Positions 8,921-17,702 of a DNA stretch of 64,000 nucleotides are shown here, in pieces. The stretch spans positions 1 through 64,000 of the forward strand of contig JBGAKG010000005.1 of assembly GCA_044224495.1 (NCBI GenBank). The letters are read 5' to 3'. Below the pieces are notes generated by a model that was given only the letters and a program-made list of their open reading frames with translations, was not told the DNA's origin and did not search any database. Each line of letters starts with the position of its first letter. Positions within the stretch are counted from its first letter, which is position 1. Source of the stretch: JBGAKG01 sp044224495. GTDB lineage: Bacteria; Myxococcota_A; Polyangia; Polyangiales; Polyangiaceae. Position numbers and translations under genes: made by a program.

Positions 8921-10087
8921 ATGCGTTCGCTCCTCCTCGCGTCGTCCATCGCCGTCGTCGTGTTCGCGGCTGGTTGCAGCTCGCCCCCGCCCAACGTCTT
9001 CGCGGACGGTGGTCAGCTTCCCGGTGACGACTCCGGCACCGTCATCCCCGGCGACGATAGCGGGAACCCGTTCGATCCCGACGCGACCACCGGCGACGGC
9101 GGCGGCACGCCCCAGTGCAACCCGAGCCCCGACAACTTCGAGGTACCCGGCAACAACTGTGACGACGACGGGGACGGTCAGGTCGACAACGTCGCGGGCC
9201 CCTGCGACAACGGCCTCGCGATCACGGGTGATGCAGCTGCGTTCGCCAAGTCGATCGGCCTCTGCAAGGGCGTCGTCAGCGCGACGTTCACCCAGGGCTA
9301 CAACAACACGACCGCGCCCTCGAACGATCAGCACGGCATCCTCACGAAGTTCGGCAACGTCATCAAGCCGAAGCAGGGCTCGAACCTCGGCGTGCTGAGC
9401 TCCGGCTTCGCGCGCGAGTACAACGGCCTCTCCGGCACGGCGGTGTTCCGCGGCTTCAGCGGCGCGATGACCGGCACCGGCGCTGCGCCGCCCGGCTACC
9501 CCAAGGCGTCGCCGGCGTGCCCCAACGCGTCGATCAGCACGACCGTGAAGGACGTCATCAACCTGAAGCTCCAGGTGAAGGTGCCCGCGAACGCGAAGGG
9601 CTTCTCCTTCCAGTTCAACTTCTTCAGCGGCGAGTGGCCCGAGTTCGTCTGCACGCAGTTCAACGACTCGTTCATCGCGTACCTCACGTCGAAGGCGTTC
9701 AACAGCGGCAAGCCCGAGAACATCTCTTTCGACGCGAACAAGAACCCGGTCAACGTCAACAACGGCTTCTTCGATCGCTGCTCGCCGTCGTCGCTCACGT
9801 GCTCCAACTTCCCGCCGAACTACAAGGCGTGCGCGAGCGGTGACTCTGAGCTCCAGGGTACCGGCTACTTCGCGTCGGGCGCGCACTGCAGCGGGACGAC
9901 CGACTCGGGCGGTGGCGCCACGGGTTGGCTCCAGACCAAGGCGCCGGTGCAGCCGGGCGAGACGATCACGATCGAGTTCATGATCTGGGACACCGGCGAC
10001 CAGGCGTGGAACTCGAGCGTTCTCCTCGACTCGTGGGCATGGGAAGCGACCGACACGCAGGTCGGTACGGTCCGCGGCCCGAACTGA
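8921..10087 (+). CDS. Choice-of-anchor-L-type lipoprotein, copy 2
   Basis: A 388-residue paralog of the preceding gene, with the same order: signal peptide with lipobox (VFAAGC), Asp/Gly-rich linker, NNCDDDGDGQVDN loop, then the conserved domain with SGEWPEFVCTQFNDSF and WDTGDQAWNSSVLLDS. The two are similar along the whole mature region, while their linkers differ. It lacks the short Cys-bracketed insertion near residue 175 of copy 1 and has a hydrophobic segment there. The 21-bp gap implies one transcript. This looks like a tandem duplication with moderate divergence. Function unknown; probably cell-surface. Confidence 0.75.
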   Translation: MRSLLLASSIAVVVFAAGCSSPPPNVFADGGQLPGDDSGTVIPGDDSGNPFDPDATTGDGGGTPQCNPSPDNFEVPGNNCDDDGDGQVDNVAGPCDNGLAITGDAAAFAKSIGLCKGVVSATFTQGYNNTTAPSNDQHGILTKFGNVIKPKQGSNLGVLSSGFAREYNGLSGTAVFRGFSGAMTGTGAAPPGYPKASPACPNASISTTVKDVINLKLQVKVPANAKGFSFQFNFFSGEWPEFVCTQFNDSFIAYLTSKAFNSGKPENISFDANKNPVNVNNGFFDRCSPSSLTCSNFPPNYKACASGDSELQGTGYFASGAHCSGTTDSGGGATGWLQTKAPVQPGETITIEFMIWDTGDQAWNSSVLLDSWAWEATDTQVGTVRGPN

Positions 10088-10123
10088 GGCGGCAATCGTC
10101 TTTTTCTGTTAGGTGGAGGAGCC

Positions 10124-11533
10124 ATGCCGCTCTTCCAGAAGGTTCTCATCGCCAACCGCGGAGAGATCGCTCGCCGCGTCATTCGCACCTGCAAGCGCCT
10201 CGGGATCGCGACGGTCGCCGTCTACTCCGAGGCGGACGCCGAAGCGCCGCACGTGACCGACGCCGACGAAGCCGTCGCGATCGGACCGGCGGCAGCCAAG
10301 GACTCGTACCTCTCGATCCCGGCGATCCTCGCCGCGATCGAGAAGACGGGGGCCACCGCAGTCCACCCCGGCTACGGCTTCTTGAGCGAGAAGAGCGCGT
10401 TCGCGCGCGCGCTCGCCGAGAAGAACGTCACCTTCGTCGGGCCGCCGCCCAACGTGCTCGACTCGTTCGGCGACAAGATGCGCGCTCGTCACGTCGCGCT
10501 CGCCGCGGGCACGTCGCCGGTGCCGGGCTCCGACGAGCCGCTCCCGATCGACACGCCCGAGGACATCGCCGCCGTGCGCACCCTCGTCGCAAAGGTCGGT
10601 TTCCCGATCGTCGTGAAGGCGGTCGGCGGCGGTGGCGGCATCGGCATGCAGGTCGTCCGCGAGGACGGGCAGCTCGAGCGCGCGCTCAAGAGCTGCTCGG
10701 ATCGCGGCAAGGCGTCGTTCGCCGACGCGCGCGTCTACCTCGAGCGCTACGCCTCCGAGCCGCGCCACATCGAGGTGCAGATCTTCGCCGACACCCACGG
10801 CAACTTCCACGCGCTCGGCGAACGGGAGTGCAGCCTCCAGCGGCGCCACCAGAAGATCGTCGAGGAGTCACCGTCGCCGGCGGCCTTCTTCGAGGGACCC
10901 GCCGGGGCCAAGCGCCGCTCGGACCTGCACGAAGCCGCGCTGCGCGTCGTCCGGCACGTCGGCTACGTGGGCGCGGGGACGTGCGAGTTCATCGCCGACG
11001 CCGAGGGCAACCTGTACTTCCTCGAGGTCAACGCCCGCCTCCAGGTCGAGCACCCGGTGACCGAGATGGTGACCGGTCTCGATCTCGTCGAGCTCCAGCT
11101 CCGCGTCGCCGCGGGCGAGAAGCTCCCGGATCTGTCGCAGCTCCAACGCAATGGCCACGCGATCGAGGCCCGCATCTACGCGGAGGACCCGAGCAAGGGC
11201 TTCATCCCCAAGCCGGGCCCGATCGACGAGCTCGTGTGGGCCGGCAAGAGCGGCGCCGAGGCCGACGTGCAGTCGAAGACCCTGCGCGTCGAGTCCGGCG
11301 TGCGCCCGGGCAACAAGGTCACGCCGTTCTACGATCCGATGATCGCGAAGCTCGTCGCGTGGGGCGAGACGCGAGCGGCAGCGATCGCCGAGCTCGATCG
11401 CGCGCTCGAAGGCTCCCGCGTCGCGCCGTGCACGACGAACATCGCGTTCCTCCGCAAGGCGCTCGCGTCGGAGGAGTTCCGCGCCGGCAAGTACGACACG
11501 AGCTTCGCCGAGATCCTCGCGAAGCGCCCGTGA
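10124..11533 (+). CDS. accC: Biotin carboxylase (acetyl/acyl-CoA carboxylase subunit)
   Basis: Carboxylates the biotin carried by BCCP using ATP and bicarbonate, the first half-reaction of acetyl- or acyl-CoA carboxylase. The N-terminal fold starts with KVLIANRGEIA. The ATP-grasp region has the glycine-rich KAVGGGGGIGM loop, and EVNARLQVEHPVTE is the classic active-site segment. The 469 residues are slightly longer than E. coli AccC, partly through insertions around 365-395. No accB lies beside it, so the BCCP partner is elsewhere and the acyl-CoA specificity is open. A strong GGAGGA sequence precedes the ATG. It meets the CPBP gene tail to tail with no gap. Confidence 0.9.
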   Translation: MPLFQKVLIANRGEIARRVIRTCKRLGIATVAVYSEADAEAPHVTDADEAVAIGPAAAKDSYLSIPAILAAIEKTGATAVHPGYGFLSEKSAFARALAEKNVTFVGPPPNVLDSFGDKMRARHVALAAGTSPVPGSDEPLPIDTPEDIAAVRTLVAKVGFPIVVKAVGGGGGIGMQVVREDGQLERALKSCSDRGKASFADARVYLERYASEPRHIEVQIFADTHGNFHALGERECSLQRRHQKIVEESPSPAAFFEGPAGAKRRSDLHEAALRVVRHVGYVGAGTCEFIADAEGNLYFLEVNARLQVEHPVTEMVTGLDLVELQLRVAAGEKLPDLSQLQRNGHAIEARIYAEDPSKGFIPKPGPIDELVWAGKSGAEADVQSKTLRVESGVRPGNKVTPFYDPMIAKLVAWGETRAAAIAELDRALEGSRVAPCTTNIAFLRKALASEEFRAGKYDTSFAEILAKRP

Positions 11534-12388
11534 CTACGCCGACTGCGCTCGGCGCTTCACCCCGTGCGTCGATACGACACCCACGACGGTGAAGACGACG
11601 GCGAGCACGACGACGACGATCGTCGTCGTGGTCGTCGCTCGCCCACCCACGTGCGAGACGATGACGGCGGACGCGTTGTTCACGGCGTGCGCGGCGATCG
11701 CCCAGCGGATGCTGCCGGACTTGGTCGCCAACCACCCGAGGTAGAGCCCTACGAGCACGGCGAACGATCCTTGGAGCAGGTCGCCGTGGGTGATCCCGAA
11801 CATGAGCGCGGAGATCCCGATCCCGACCGCGGCGCCCCAGCGTCGCGCGAACACCGGGAGCAGGAAGCCTCGAAAGAGGAGCTCCTCGGCGACCGGTGCG
11901 AGCCCCCCGATCACCACGACCGACAGCACCCACACGAGCGGCGAAGCACGCTCGAACGCGCGGTTCATGATCGCGCTGTTGGAGTTCTCTCCGAACCCGA
12001 TCAGGTGGGCGGCGGTGTTGACGCCGAAGCTGATCCCGAGGACCCCGAGCGAGGCACCCGCGCCGCGGAGCCAGCCGAACGAGCTCGGCCCGAGCTCGAG
12101 CGGCGCTCCGAGGGGAGGGGGCTTCGCCCGCCAACGCTGGAGGAAGGAGCCGGCGACGGCGGTGGCCGCCAACCCGGCGCCGCTCCCGAAGGCGCTCGCG
12201 ACGAGCACGGGCGCCGAGAGCAAGTAGCTCGACACCTCTTCGCCGAAGACCCCGGACGAAGGAAGCCCGTCCCAGAAGTGGACGGCCAGCATCGCGCCCG
12301 CGGTGGGGATGGAGAAGAGCACCGACGCGAGCACGCCTGCGATCCACGCGACGAATCCGGGCCAGACCGCCGGCCGCTTCGGGTCCAT
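11534..12388 (-). CDS. CPBP-family intramembrane metalloprotease
   Basis: Predicted multi-pass membrane protein (284 residues) of the CPBP/Abi (Rce1-like) family. Family motifs are all visible: EELLFRG (Glu168, Glu169, Arg173), FGITHGD (His201) and HAVNN (His234, Asn238). Bacterial members act as intramembrane proteases or are linked with bacteriocin self-immunity. Here the neighbours are metabolic on one side and the cystine-knot lipoprotein locus on the other, so a link to the latter is conceivable but not shown. The C-terminal tail is a hydrophobic segment with a Thr run. It is convergent with accC, sharing no intergenic space. Confidence 0.88.
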   Translation of the reverse strand: MDPKRPAVWPGFVAWIAGVLASVLFSIPTAGAMLAVHFWDGLPSSGVFGEEVSSYLLSAPVLVASAFGSGAGLAATAVAGSFLQRWRAKPPPLGAPLELGPSSFGWLRGAGASLGVLGISFGVNTAAHLIGFGENSNSAIMNRAFERASPLVWVLSVVVIGGLAPVAEELLFRGFLLPVFARRWGAAVGIGISALMFGITHGDLLQGSFAVLVGLYLGWLATKSGSIRWAIAAHAVNNASAVIVSHVGGRATTTTTIVVVVLAVVFTVVGVVSTHGVKRRAQSA

Positions 12389-12406
12389 CGCCCTACGGTA
12401 GTGGCG

Positions 12407-12979
12407 TCAGCGTGTCACGTCGACGTTGTACACCGCGTCACCGGACGTGGCCGTGCCGGTGATGTGGGTGGTGCCCGGTTTGCGCTCGACGATCTTCGGG
12501 TCCTGCGCGTTCGCCTGGAGCGTGCCCGAGAACGTGAGGTTCAGGGTGACCGAGCCCTTCAGGTCGCCGTCCATCGCGTAGGTGCCGACGAGCGTGCCGT
12601 TCAAGGTCCCGGTCGGGATGTTCTTCAGCTGCATGTCGAGGTGCGGGGGCGTCGCATCGCTCGTCGCGAACGTCAGCTTGCCGTCGTCCGAGTAGGTGAC
12701 GAGCTTCTCGACCAGGCGCATCCCCTTGTTGGCGGACGCGCCTTGGTCGACCTGTCCCGTGATCGTCATCGTCCCGGACTTCGCCCCGTTCGCGTTCTGC
12801 GGATCGATGTTGGCGCTCTTCGCCGCGTTGAAGCCGGCGAACCCGAGCGTGATGGCCTTGTCGATCGACGGATCCAGCCCGAGGTAGGCCTGCTGGGCCT
12901 CCTCGGTGGAGCTCACCCCCGAGCTGCTGCATGCAGCGACGACGACGAGGGCGAGCGAGGCGAGTCCGAAGCGATTCAT
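12407..12979 (-). CDS. Hypothetical small lipoprotein
   Basis: A 190-residue predicted lipoprotein: MNRFGLASLALVVVAAC forms the signal peptide and lipobox. The mature part is beta-rich, with repeated Thr/Gly-rich strands and no domain I recognise. The start at 12979 is chosen for the signal peptide; the frame itself stays open far upstream as a shadow of the next gene. It begins 43 bp after the stop of the 11-repeat cystine-knot gene on the same strand, so it is probably the last gene of that transcript. Confidence 0.65.
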   Translation of the reverse strand: MNRFGLASLALVVVAACSSSGVSSTEEAQQAYLGLDPSIDKAITLGFAGFNAAKSANIDPQNANGAKSGTMTITGQVDQGASANKGMRLVEKLVTYSDDGKLTFATSDATPPHLDMQLKNIPTGTLNGTLVGTYAMDGDLKGSVTLNLTFSGTLQANAQDPKIVERKPGTTHITGTATSGDAVYNVDVTR

Positions 12980-13022
12980 GAAGGAGACCTTTCGCGGTTG
13001 GGGTGAAGAAGAGCGCACACGC

Positions 13023-14432
13023 TCAGTTCGGCGGCGGAACCACGCAGCGGCCGCCGGTGCACGGCACGCCGTTGCAGCAGTCACCCGAGACCGTGCACGC
13101 CTGGCCGTAGAGGGCGCAGCCCGCGTCGGTCGTGGTGCCGCTGTCGGGCGGGAACCCGCAGATGCCGCCCGTGCAGGGGAGGCCCTTGCAGCAATCGCCG
13201 TTCGTCGTGCACTTCTGGCCTTCCGGCACGCAGCTGCCGCCGCAGATGAACGGCGGGTTGCCGCTCGGGTTCGGGACGCAGGGGAGACCGCAGCAGTCCG
13301 CGCTCGACGAGCACGCCTTGCCGGCGAGGCTTCCGCCGTCGGGCGACACGCCCGCGTCCTGGCACTGGCCGACGCCGGTGCAGCGCGGGATGCCGAGGAG
13401 GTCCTGCTGGCAGACGAGCGGGTTCGTGTTGACGTTGCCCGAGCAGCAGTTGTTTTCGGCGTTGCAGCTCGACGTCGCGAGCTTGCAGATCGCGCCCGCC
13501 GGGCGACACGCCGTGCCGTTGTCGCAGCGACCCGCGCCCGCGTCCGGGGTGGCCTTGCTGCAGATGACGCTGCCGTTCGCGCCGCCCTTGTTGTTCTTGG
13601 AGCCGCAGCAATCGTCGTCGTTCGCGCAGATCTCGCCGGTCGGCTTGCAGCCGCTCGGCGGCTGGCAGATGCTGATGTTGGGGACCAAGCCCGGCGCGCA
13701 CGCGCGGCTGCAGCAGTTGCCGCCGCACGGCGGGATGCCGCCGTCACCGATGCCACCATCGAAGGTGCCGCACACGGTCCCCGCGATGTCGCACTGCGTT
13801 CCGCCGGGGGCCGGCGGGACGCCGCAGATGCCGACCGAGGCGTTCGGCGCGATCACGCAGCTGTTGCCGCAGCAATCGGCGTTCTGCTTGCAGATGTCGC
13901 CGGTCTGGCCACAGAACGAGACCTGCTGGAGGCAGATGCCGCCCTGGCAGACCTTCGAGCAGCACTCACCGTTCGCGGTGCAGGCGTTGCCCGACGTCTT
14001 GCACGAGAGGTTCAGCGGCTGGCAGACCTTCGCGCCGCCGTCCACGCCGGCGCACTTCTGTCCGCAGCACTCCCCGTCGCTCGAGCACGCTTGGTTGTCG
14101 CCCGTGCACTTGGTGCCGCACTTGCCGCCGACGCACCCGAGCGAACAGCACTCCGTGCCGGTCGTGCAGCTGTCGTTGGCGGGCTTGCAGTTGTTCACCG
14201 GGGCGCCGCAGACGCCGAGGTTCGTGCAGTTCGAGCTGCAGCAATCCGTCGGCTTCGTACAGACCGCGCCGGTCAGGCCACACTGGCCGCCGTCGCCCGT
14301 CGAGCCTTCGGTGTCGCCGTCCGTCGTCGAGGCATCGACCGTCGCGTTGTCGTCACCACCGCAACCCCCGACCCACGCTGCCATCCCAATCGCCGAGCAG
14401 GCGAGGGCCACGACCCAAATTCGACGCATCAT
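13023..14432 (-). CDS. Lipoprotein with 11 tandem cystine-knot-like repeats
   Basis: A 469-residue product with a signal peptide and lipobox (AAWVGGC), a short Asp/Thr/Gly linker, then about eleven repeats to the C-terminus. The canonical repeat is C-x6-C-x5-CC-x3-C-x(4-12)-C, the six-cysteine spacing of inhibitor-cystine-knot (knottin) mini-proteins. Repeats 1-5, 10 and 11 fit well; 6-9 carry insertions, and repeat 7 lacks one Cys. Conserved G-x-x-C and D/E-CC contexts support true repeats rather than chance. It is a surface or periplasmic protein needing oxidative folding. Start is ATG at 14432 or the next codon. No enzyme domain is present; function unknown. Confidence 0.8.
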   Translation of the reverse strand: MMRRIWVVALACSAIGMAAWVGGCGGDDNATVDASTTDGDTEGSTGDGGQCGLTGAVCTKPTDCCSSNCTNLGVCGAPVNNCKPANDSCTTGTECCSLGCVGGKCGTKCTGDNQACSSDGECCGQKCAGVDGGAKVCQPLNLSCKTSGNACTANGECCSKVCQGGICLQQVSFCGQTGDICKQNADCCGNSCVIAPNASVGICGVPPAPGGTQCDIAGTVCGTFDGGIGDGGIPPCGGNCCSRACAPGLVPNISICQPPSGCKPTGEICANDDDCCGSKNNKGGANGSVICSKATPDAGAGRCDNGTACRPAGAICKLATSSCNAENNCCSGNVNTNPLVCQQDLLGIPRCTGVGQCQDAGVSPDGGSLAGKACSSSADCCGLPCVPNPSGNPPFICGGSCVPEGQKCTTNGDCCKGLPCTGGICGFPPDSGTTTDAGCALYGQACTVSGDCCNGVPCTGGRCVVPPPN

Positions 14433-14540
14433 GTCGACCTCCCGATGCCAACCATCGAAGGGTTAGGTACGACCACCTCGAGCGATCCGGCGTCTTGGCC
14501 CGCGATTCGGTGCGATACGCACCCACCTCGGTACCGTGGC
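14433..14540 (-). other. Gap between the two cystine-knot lipoprotein genes
   Basis: The 108 bp between the genes hold no frame I would call. The space is long enough for a separate promoter for the downstream gene, but I see no convincing -35/-10 pair. Confidence 0.3.
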
Positions 14541-15692
14541 TCAGTGCACCAGTGGGGTGCAGCGGAGGGCACCGGAGACGTGCGTGCACGTCGAGCTCGC
14601 GTTGCAGCAGTCGCCACGCACCGAGCAGAGCGCGCCGTCCGGCACGCAGCCGATCGTGCAACGCAGGTTGCCTTCGCCGTCGGGAGCGCAGCGGCCCTGG
14701 CAACACTGCGCGGTCAACGCACACGGCGAGCCGTCGCTGAAGCACGCGGAGGTGGGCGAGCAGCGCTTCACGCCGGAGCTCGTCGGCTCCGGCGCGCACG
14801 GGCCGGTGCAACACTCGCTGGCTTTGGCGCACGCCTCGCCGAGGGCGCCGCACGACTTCAGCGCGCAGCGAGAGATCCCATCGCTGTCCGCGGCGCACGC
14901 ACCGGAGCAGCAGTCCGCGTCCTTCGTGCAGGTCTCGCACGTCGGGCGGCAGCCGCCGAGCGGTGCGCAGCGGCGCGTGCCGTCCGATGTGGGTTGGCAC
15001 CGGCGCGAGCAGCAGTCGTCGTCGAGCGTGCAGACCTCTTCGGCCACGGCGGTGCACCCGGTCCCGTCGTTCGTCGCGCACTGAGCGGCCGGCGCGCACC
15101 GACCCACGCCGTCGCTTCCGGTCACGCAGCGGCTCGAGCAGCAGGATGCGCCCACCGAGCACAGCTCGCCCGCGACGCGGCACCCCTGGAGGAGCGCGCA
15201 CCGCCGCTCGCTGCCCTTCTTCTCGCACACCCGCCCGCAGCACTCGCTGTCCGCGGTGCAGAGCTCGCCGGCCGGGCTGCACGTCGGCGCCGCCACGCAG
15301 AGCTGGTTCGCACAGCGCCCGCTGCAGCAGTCGGGCCCTCCCGCGCAGGCCGTGCCCGCCGCGCCGCAGATGCCGCTCGTGCACGTGCGGCTGCCCTCCG
15401 TCCCCGCGCACGAGAGGGAGCAACAGTCGCCCGCGGTGGAGCAGCTCGCCCCGAGCGCCTTGCACCCGTTGGGTTGCCGGCACGTGAGCTGCCCCAGCGT
15501 GTCGACCGCGCACAGGCCACTGCAGCACTCCGCGGACTCGGCGCAGGCTTGGCCGATGTCCTTCTTGTTCGTGCAACCGGCGTCGCCGCTGTCGGGCGAG
15601 CCGGGCGGCGGGCGGTCGAGCACGGCCAGGTTCGACGCTTCGCAGGCGACGACGAACGCCGCGACGGCGAGGGTGGTCAGAAGGTGGCGCAT
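14541..15692 (-). CDS. Lipoprotein with 10 tandem cystine-knot-like repeats
   Basis: A 383-residue lipoprotein (MRHLLTTLAVAAFVVAC, lipobox Cys) followed by ten repeats spaced C-x6-C-x5-CC-x3-C-x(4-13)-C, with GELCxxxxxCC and an Arg/Lys-Cys at the end of most units. The sequences differ from those of the 11-repeat neighbour, but the cysteine register is the same, so they are distant paralogs. The last repeat inserts one residue before Cys5. Start at 15692 is chosen for the signal peptide and overlaps the upstream gene by 16 bp, indicating the same transcript as the sigma factor and FecR-like gene. Function unknown; arrays of disulphide-stabilised mini-domains suggest an extracellular binding or inhibitory role. 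Confidence 0.8.
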   Translation of the reverse strand: MRHLLTTLAVAAFVVACEASNLAVLDRPPPGSPDSGDAGCTNKKDIGQACAESAECCSGLCAVDTLGQLTCRQPNGCKALGASCSTAGDCCSLSCAGTEGSRTCTSGICGAAGTACAGGPDCCSGRCANQLCVAAPTCSPAGELCTADSECCGRVCEKKGSERRCALLQGCRVAGELCSVGASCCSSRCVTGSDGVGRCAPAAQCATNDGTGCTAVAEEVCTLDDDCCSRRCQPTSDGTRRCAPLGGCRPTCETCTKDADCCSGACAADSDGISRCALKSCGALGEACAKASECCTGPCAPEPTSSGVKRCSPTSACFSDGSPCALTAQCCQGRCAPDGEGNLRCTIGCVPDGALCSVRGDCCNASSTCTHVSGALRCTPLVH

Positions 15693-16720
15693 GCGCCGAG
15701 CCCTCCTCCCACGCCCGGACCGCCGACGCCCACCACCGTGCTCGACGCGTCGAGCGCGCGAACGGGGCGCAACGGCAGCACGAACGCGACGTCCGCATAG
15801 AGACGCACCCAGCGCCCCAGCGCGAGCCAACCCTGCATGCCGACGTCGATCAGCGTCGTCACGTCGCTCTGCGGGTTCGCCGTCGCGCCGGGCGCCGCCG
15901 TCGCGCCGTACGCGATGCGCGCCACCGTCGCGCGGGCGGTCGCATCGAGGCCGAGCCGACCTGCCGGCGGTGTGAGGGTCAGCGCGGCGCCGAGCCCGCC
16001 CCCAATCGCGCTCGGCGAGACGCGCCCGTCGCCGGACGACGCAGAGAGCCCACCGCGGAGCGCGAGGTGCAACGCGAGCGAGAAGCGCGGGATCACCCAG
16101 AGCGAGGCCACGACGTCGCCGCCGATCAACGTTGCCCCTTCGGCGAAGTGCTCGATCGCGGCGCGCGCTCCGAGACGCGCGCGCGGGGTCGACGGGCCCG
16201 GCGGCGGCGGACGCCGGATCCCGTCGTCGACGGCGTCGCGGACGGCCTTCGGGGGCGGCTCTGCCGGGGGCGGCGCGTCCGCGAGCGCGAGCTCGGCCCA
16301 GCTCGCGCGCAGGAGCTCGTCCATCGCGACGGCGACGAGGAGCGGGCGCGCGTCGGCGGGGTAGCTCCCGACCGGAACGTCGCGCTTCACCTCCTTCGCC
16401 GTGATGCGGTCGCGCACCTCGATCGTCAGCGTGACGTCGTTCTCGTGCGTGACCAGGTGCACCGCCGCGATGGGGCGTCGCTCTCCGCCGGAGCACAGCT
16501 GGAGCCCGCGTGACTCGAGCTCCGTCCGGAGCAGCCGCAGCAGCCTGTCCCGATCGATCTGGACGTCGTCGTCGACGACTGCTTCGACGGCGGGCAGGTC
16601 CGGCTTGCAGGGCTCCGCCAGCGCTTCGGAGGCGGCACCGAGAGTCACCCCGAGCGGCGCGCCGATCAGCGCCGCCCGCGCGAGCCCTTCAACGACAACG
16701 GTTCGCCACGTCCGCTGCAT
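15677..16720 (-). CDS. Exported protein of sigma factor operon, unknown function
   Basis: A 347-residue protein starting MQRTWRTVVVEGLARAALIG, with an export signal ending near SEALAEP. The first mature part (about 40-130) has alternating strands with DDDVQIDRDRLLRLLRTEL and TLTIEVRDRITAKEV, followed by a Pro-rich linker (about 150-175). The last 165 residues are Gly/Ala-rich amphipathic strands (ASLWVIPRFSLALHLALRG, LYADVAFVLPL), suggesting a small outer-membrane barrel (inference). It lies between the FecR-like gene and the 10-repeat cystine-knot gene, and overlaps the latter by 16 bp. It may be the surface sensor or exporter of the locus. I do not recognise the family. Confidence 0.65.
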   Translation of the reverse strand: MQRTWRTVVVEGLARAALIGAPLGVTLGAASEALAEPCKPDLPAVEAVVDDDVQIDRDRLLRLLRTELESRGLQLCSGGERRPIAAVHLVTHENDVTLTIEVRDRITAKEVKRDVPVGSYPADARPLLVAVAMDELLRASWAELALADAPPPAEPPPKAVRDAVDDGIRRPPPPGPSTPRARLGARAAIEHFAEGATLIGGDVVASLWVIPRFSLALHLALRGGLSASSGDGRVSPSAIGGGLGAALTLTPPAGRLGLDATARATVARIAYGATAAPGATANPQSDVTTLIDVGMQGWLALGRWVRLYADVAFVLPLRPVRALDASSTVVGVGGPGVGGGLGACATF

Positions 16721-17702
16721 GCACACCGTTCGGATACCGAGCAGCGTACGCGTCCCGAGCCGAGACGCAACGGGAGTCATGGGAGCGCTCCAGCGCCTCG
16801 ACGCGCCGCGCCTCCGCGTCCTCGCGGAACGACGCGTTCGGCGCGAGCACGAGCGCATCGTCCAACGCCTCCACCGCGCCCTTCGGATCGCCGAGCGTGT
16901 CGAGCCGCAGGCGGCCGAGCTCGAACGCCGCGATCCCTGCGCGCGGGTCCGAGCGGTACTGGCGGCGGAGCGCATCGAGCGCCGCGGCCGCGTCGCGCGG
17001 CTTGCCCGAGATCCGCGCTTCGTCGGCCTGCTCCATGAGCTCCTTCGCCGTTGCGCGCGGCTTCACCGCGACCGTGGCCGTGACGGTCGGCTCCACCTGC
17101 GTCGCGCTCGGCGGCGCGGTGGTCGTCGGGGCAACGTCGATCCGTCCCGCCTCCACGTCGGCCGTGCCGTCCCAGCTCTCGTGCGCAGCGACCACGCGGA
17201 CGAGCACGCCGTCGCGCCGGACCTCGACCGCACCCTCGCGCACCTCGACGTGGACGGCCCCCGGCGTCCGCTCGACGCGGAACGTGGTGCCGACGTCGAT
17301 CACGTCGTAGGGACCGGCGTGGACGACGAAGCGACGCGTCTCGACGTGCGGCACGACGAAGTCGGCCGCGCCGTGGTCGATCGTGAGGGCAATCGTCTCG
17401 CGCGCCGCCATGTCGACCCGGACGTCCGCATCGGCGTGCGGGGTCACGCGCGCACCATCGGGGAGGACGATCGCGGCATCGCTCGCGGCGGGAAGGGGCG
17501 CTTTCGCCGTCGCGATCGGCGCCGGCTTGTCGTGGAACGCGAAGAACAGGGCGACCGCCGCCGCCGCCGCCAGCGCACCGCCGCCGGCGACCCACCCGAT
17601 TCGGCGCGGGGGAGGGCTCGCGACGACGGCGAGCGCGCGATCGATCCGCGCCTCGTCGACCTCGCTCCGGACCCAGTGACTCAGGTCTTGCGGTTCGCTC
17701 AT
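16689..17702 (-). CDS. FecR-domain and TPR-like membrane protein, putative anti-sigma factor
   Basis: A 337-residue protein with a short cytoplasmic N-terminus (1-33), a transmembrane helix (GWVAGGGALAAAAAVALFFAF, about 36-56), then a FecR-type beta domain (about 65-185) with LPDGARVTPHADADVRV and GTTFRVE. A Pro/Thr linker leads to a TPR-like C-terminal part (about 220-337). ATG at 17702 overlaps the sigma factor stop by 4 bp. FecR-like proteins next to ECF sigma factors normally hold or signal to them across the membrane, so anti-sigma function is likely but inferred. The annotated end overlaps the start of the next gene by 32 bp, again indicating one operon. Confidence 0.8.
   Translation of the reverse strand: MSEPQDLSHWVRSEVDEARIDRALAVVASPPPRRIGWVAGGGALAAAAAVALFFAFHDKPAPIATAKAPLPAASDAAIVLPDGARVTPHADADVRVDMAARETIALTIDHGAADFVVPHVETRRFVVHAGPYDVIDVGTTFRVERTPGAVHVEVREGAVEVRRDGVLVRVVAAHESWDGTADVEAGRIDVAPTTTAPPSATQVEPTVTATVAVKPRATAKELMEQADEARISGKPRDAAAALDALRRQYRSDPRAGIAAFELGRLRLDTLGDPKGAVEALDDALVLAPNASFREDAEARRVEALERSHDSRCVSARDAYAARYPNGVHAADVANRCR

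Noticed and set aside
13023..15692. Cys-rich proteins as metallothioneins or zinc-finger arrays
   Set aside because: The fixed CC-x3-C spacing, lipobox and absence of His favour disulphide mini-domains in the envelope over metal-thiolate clusters.
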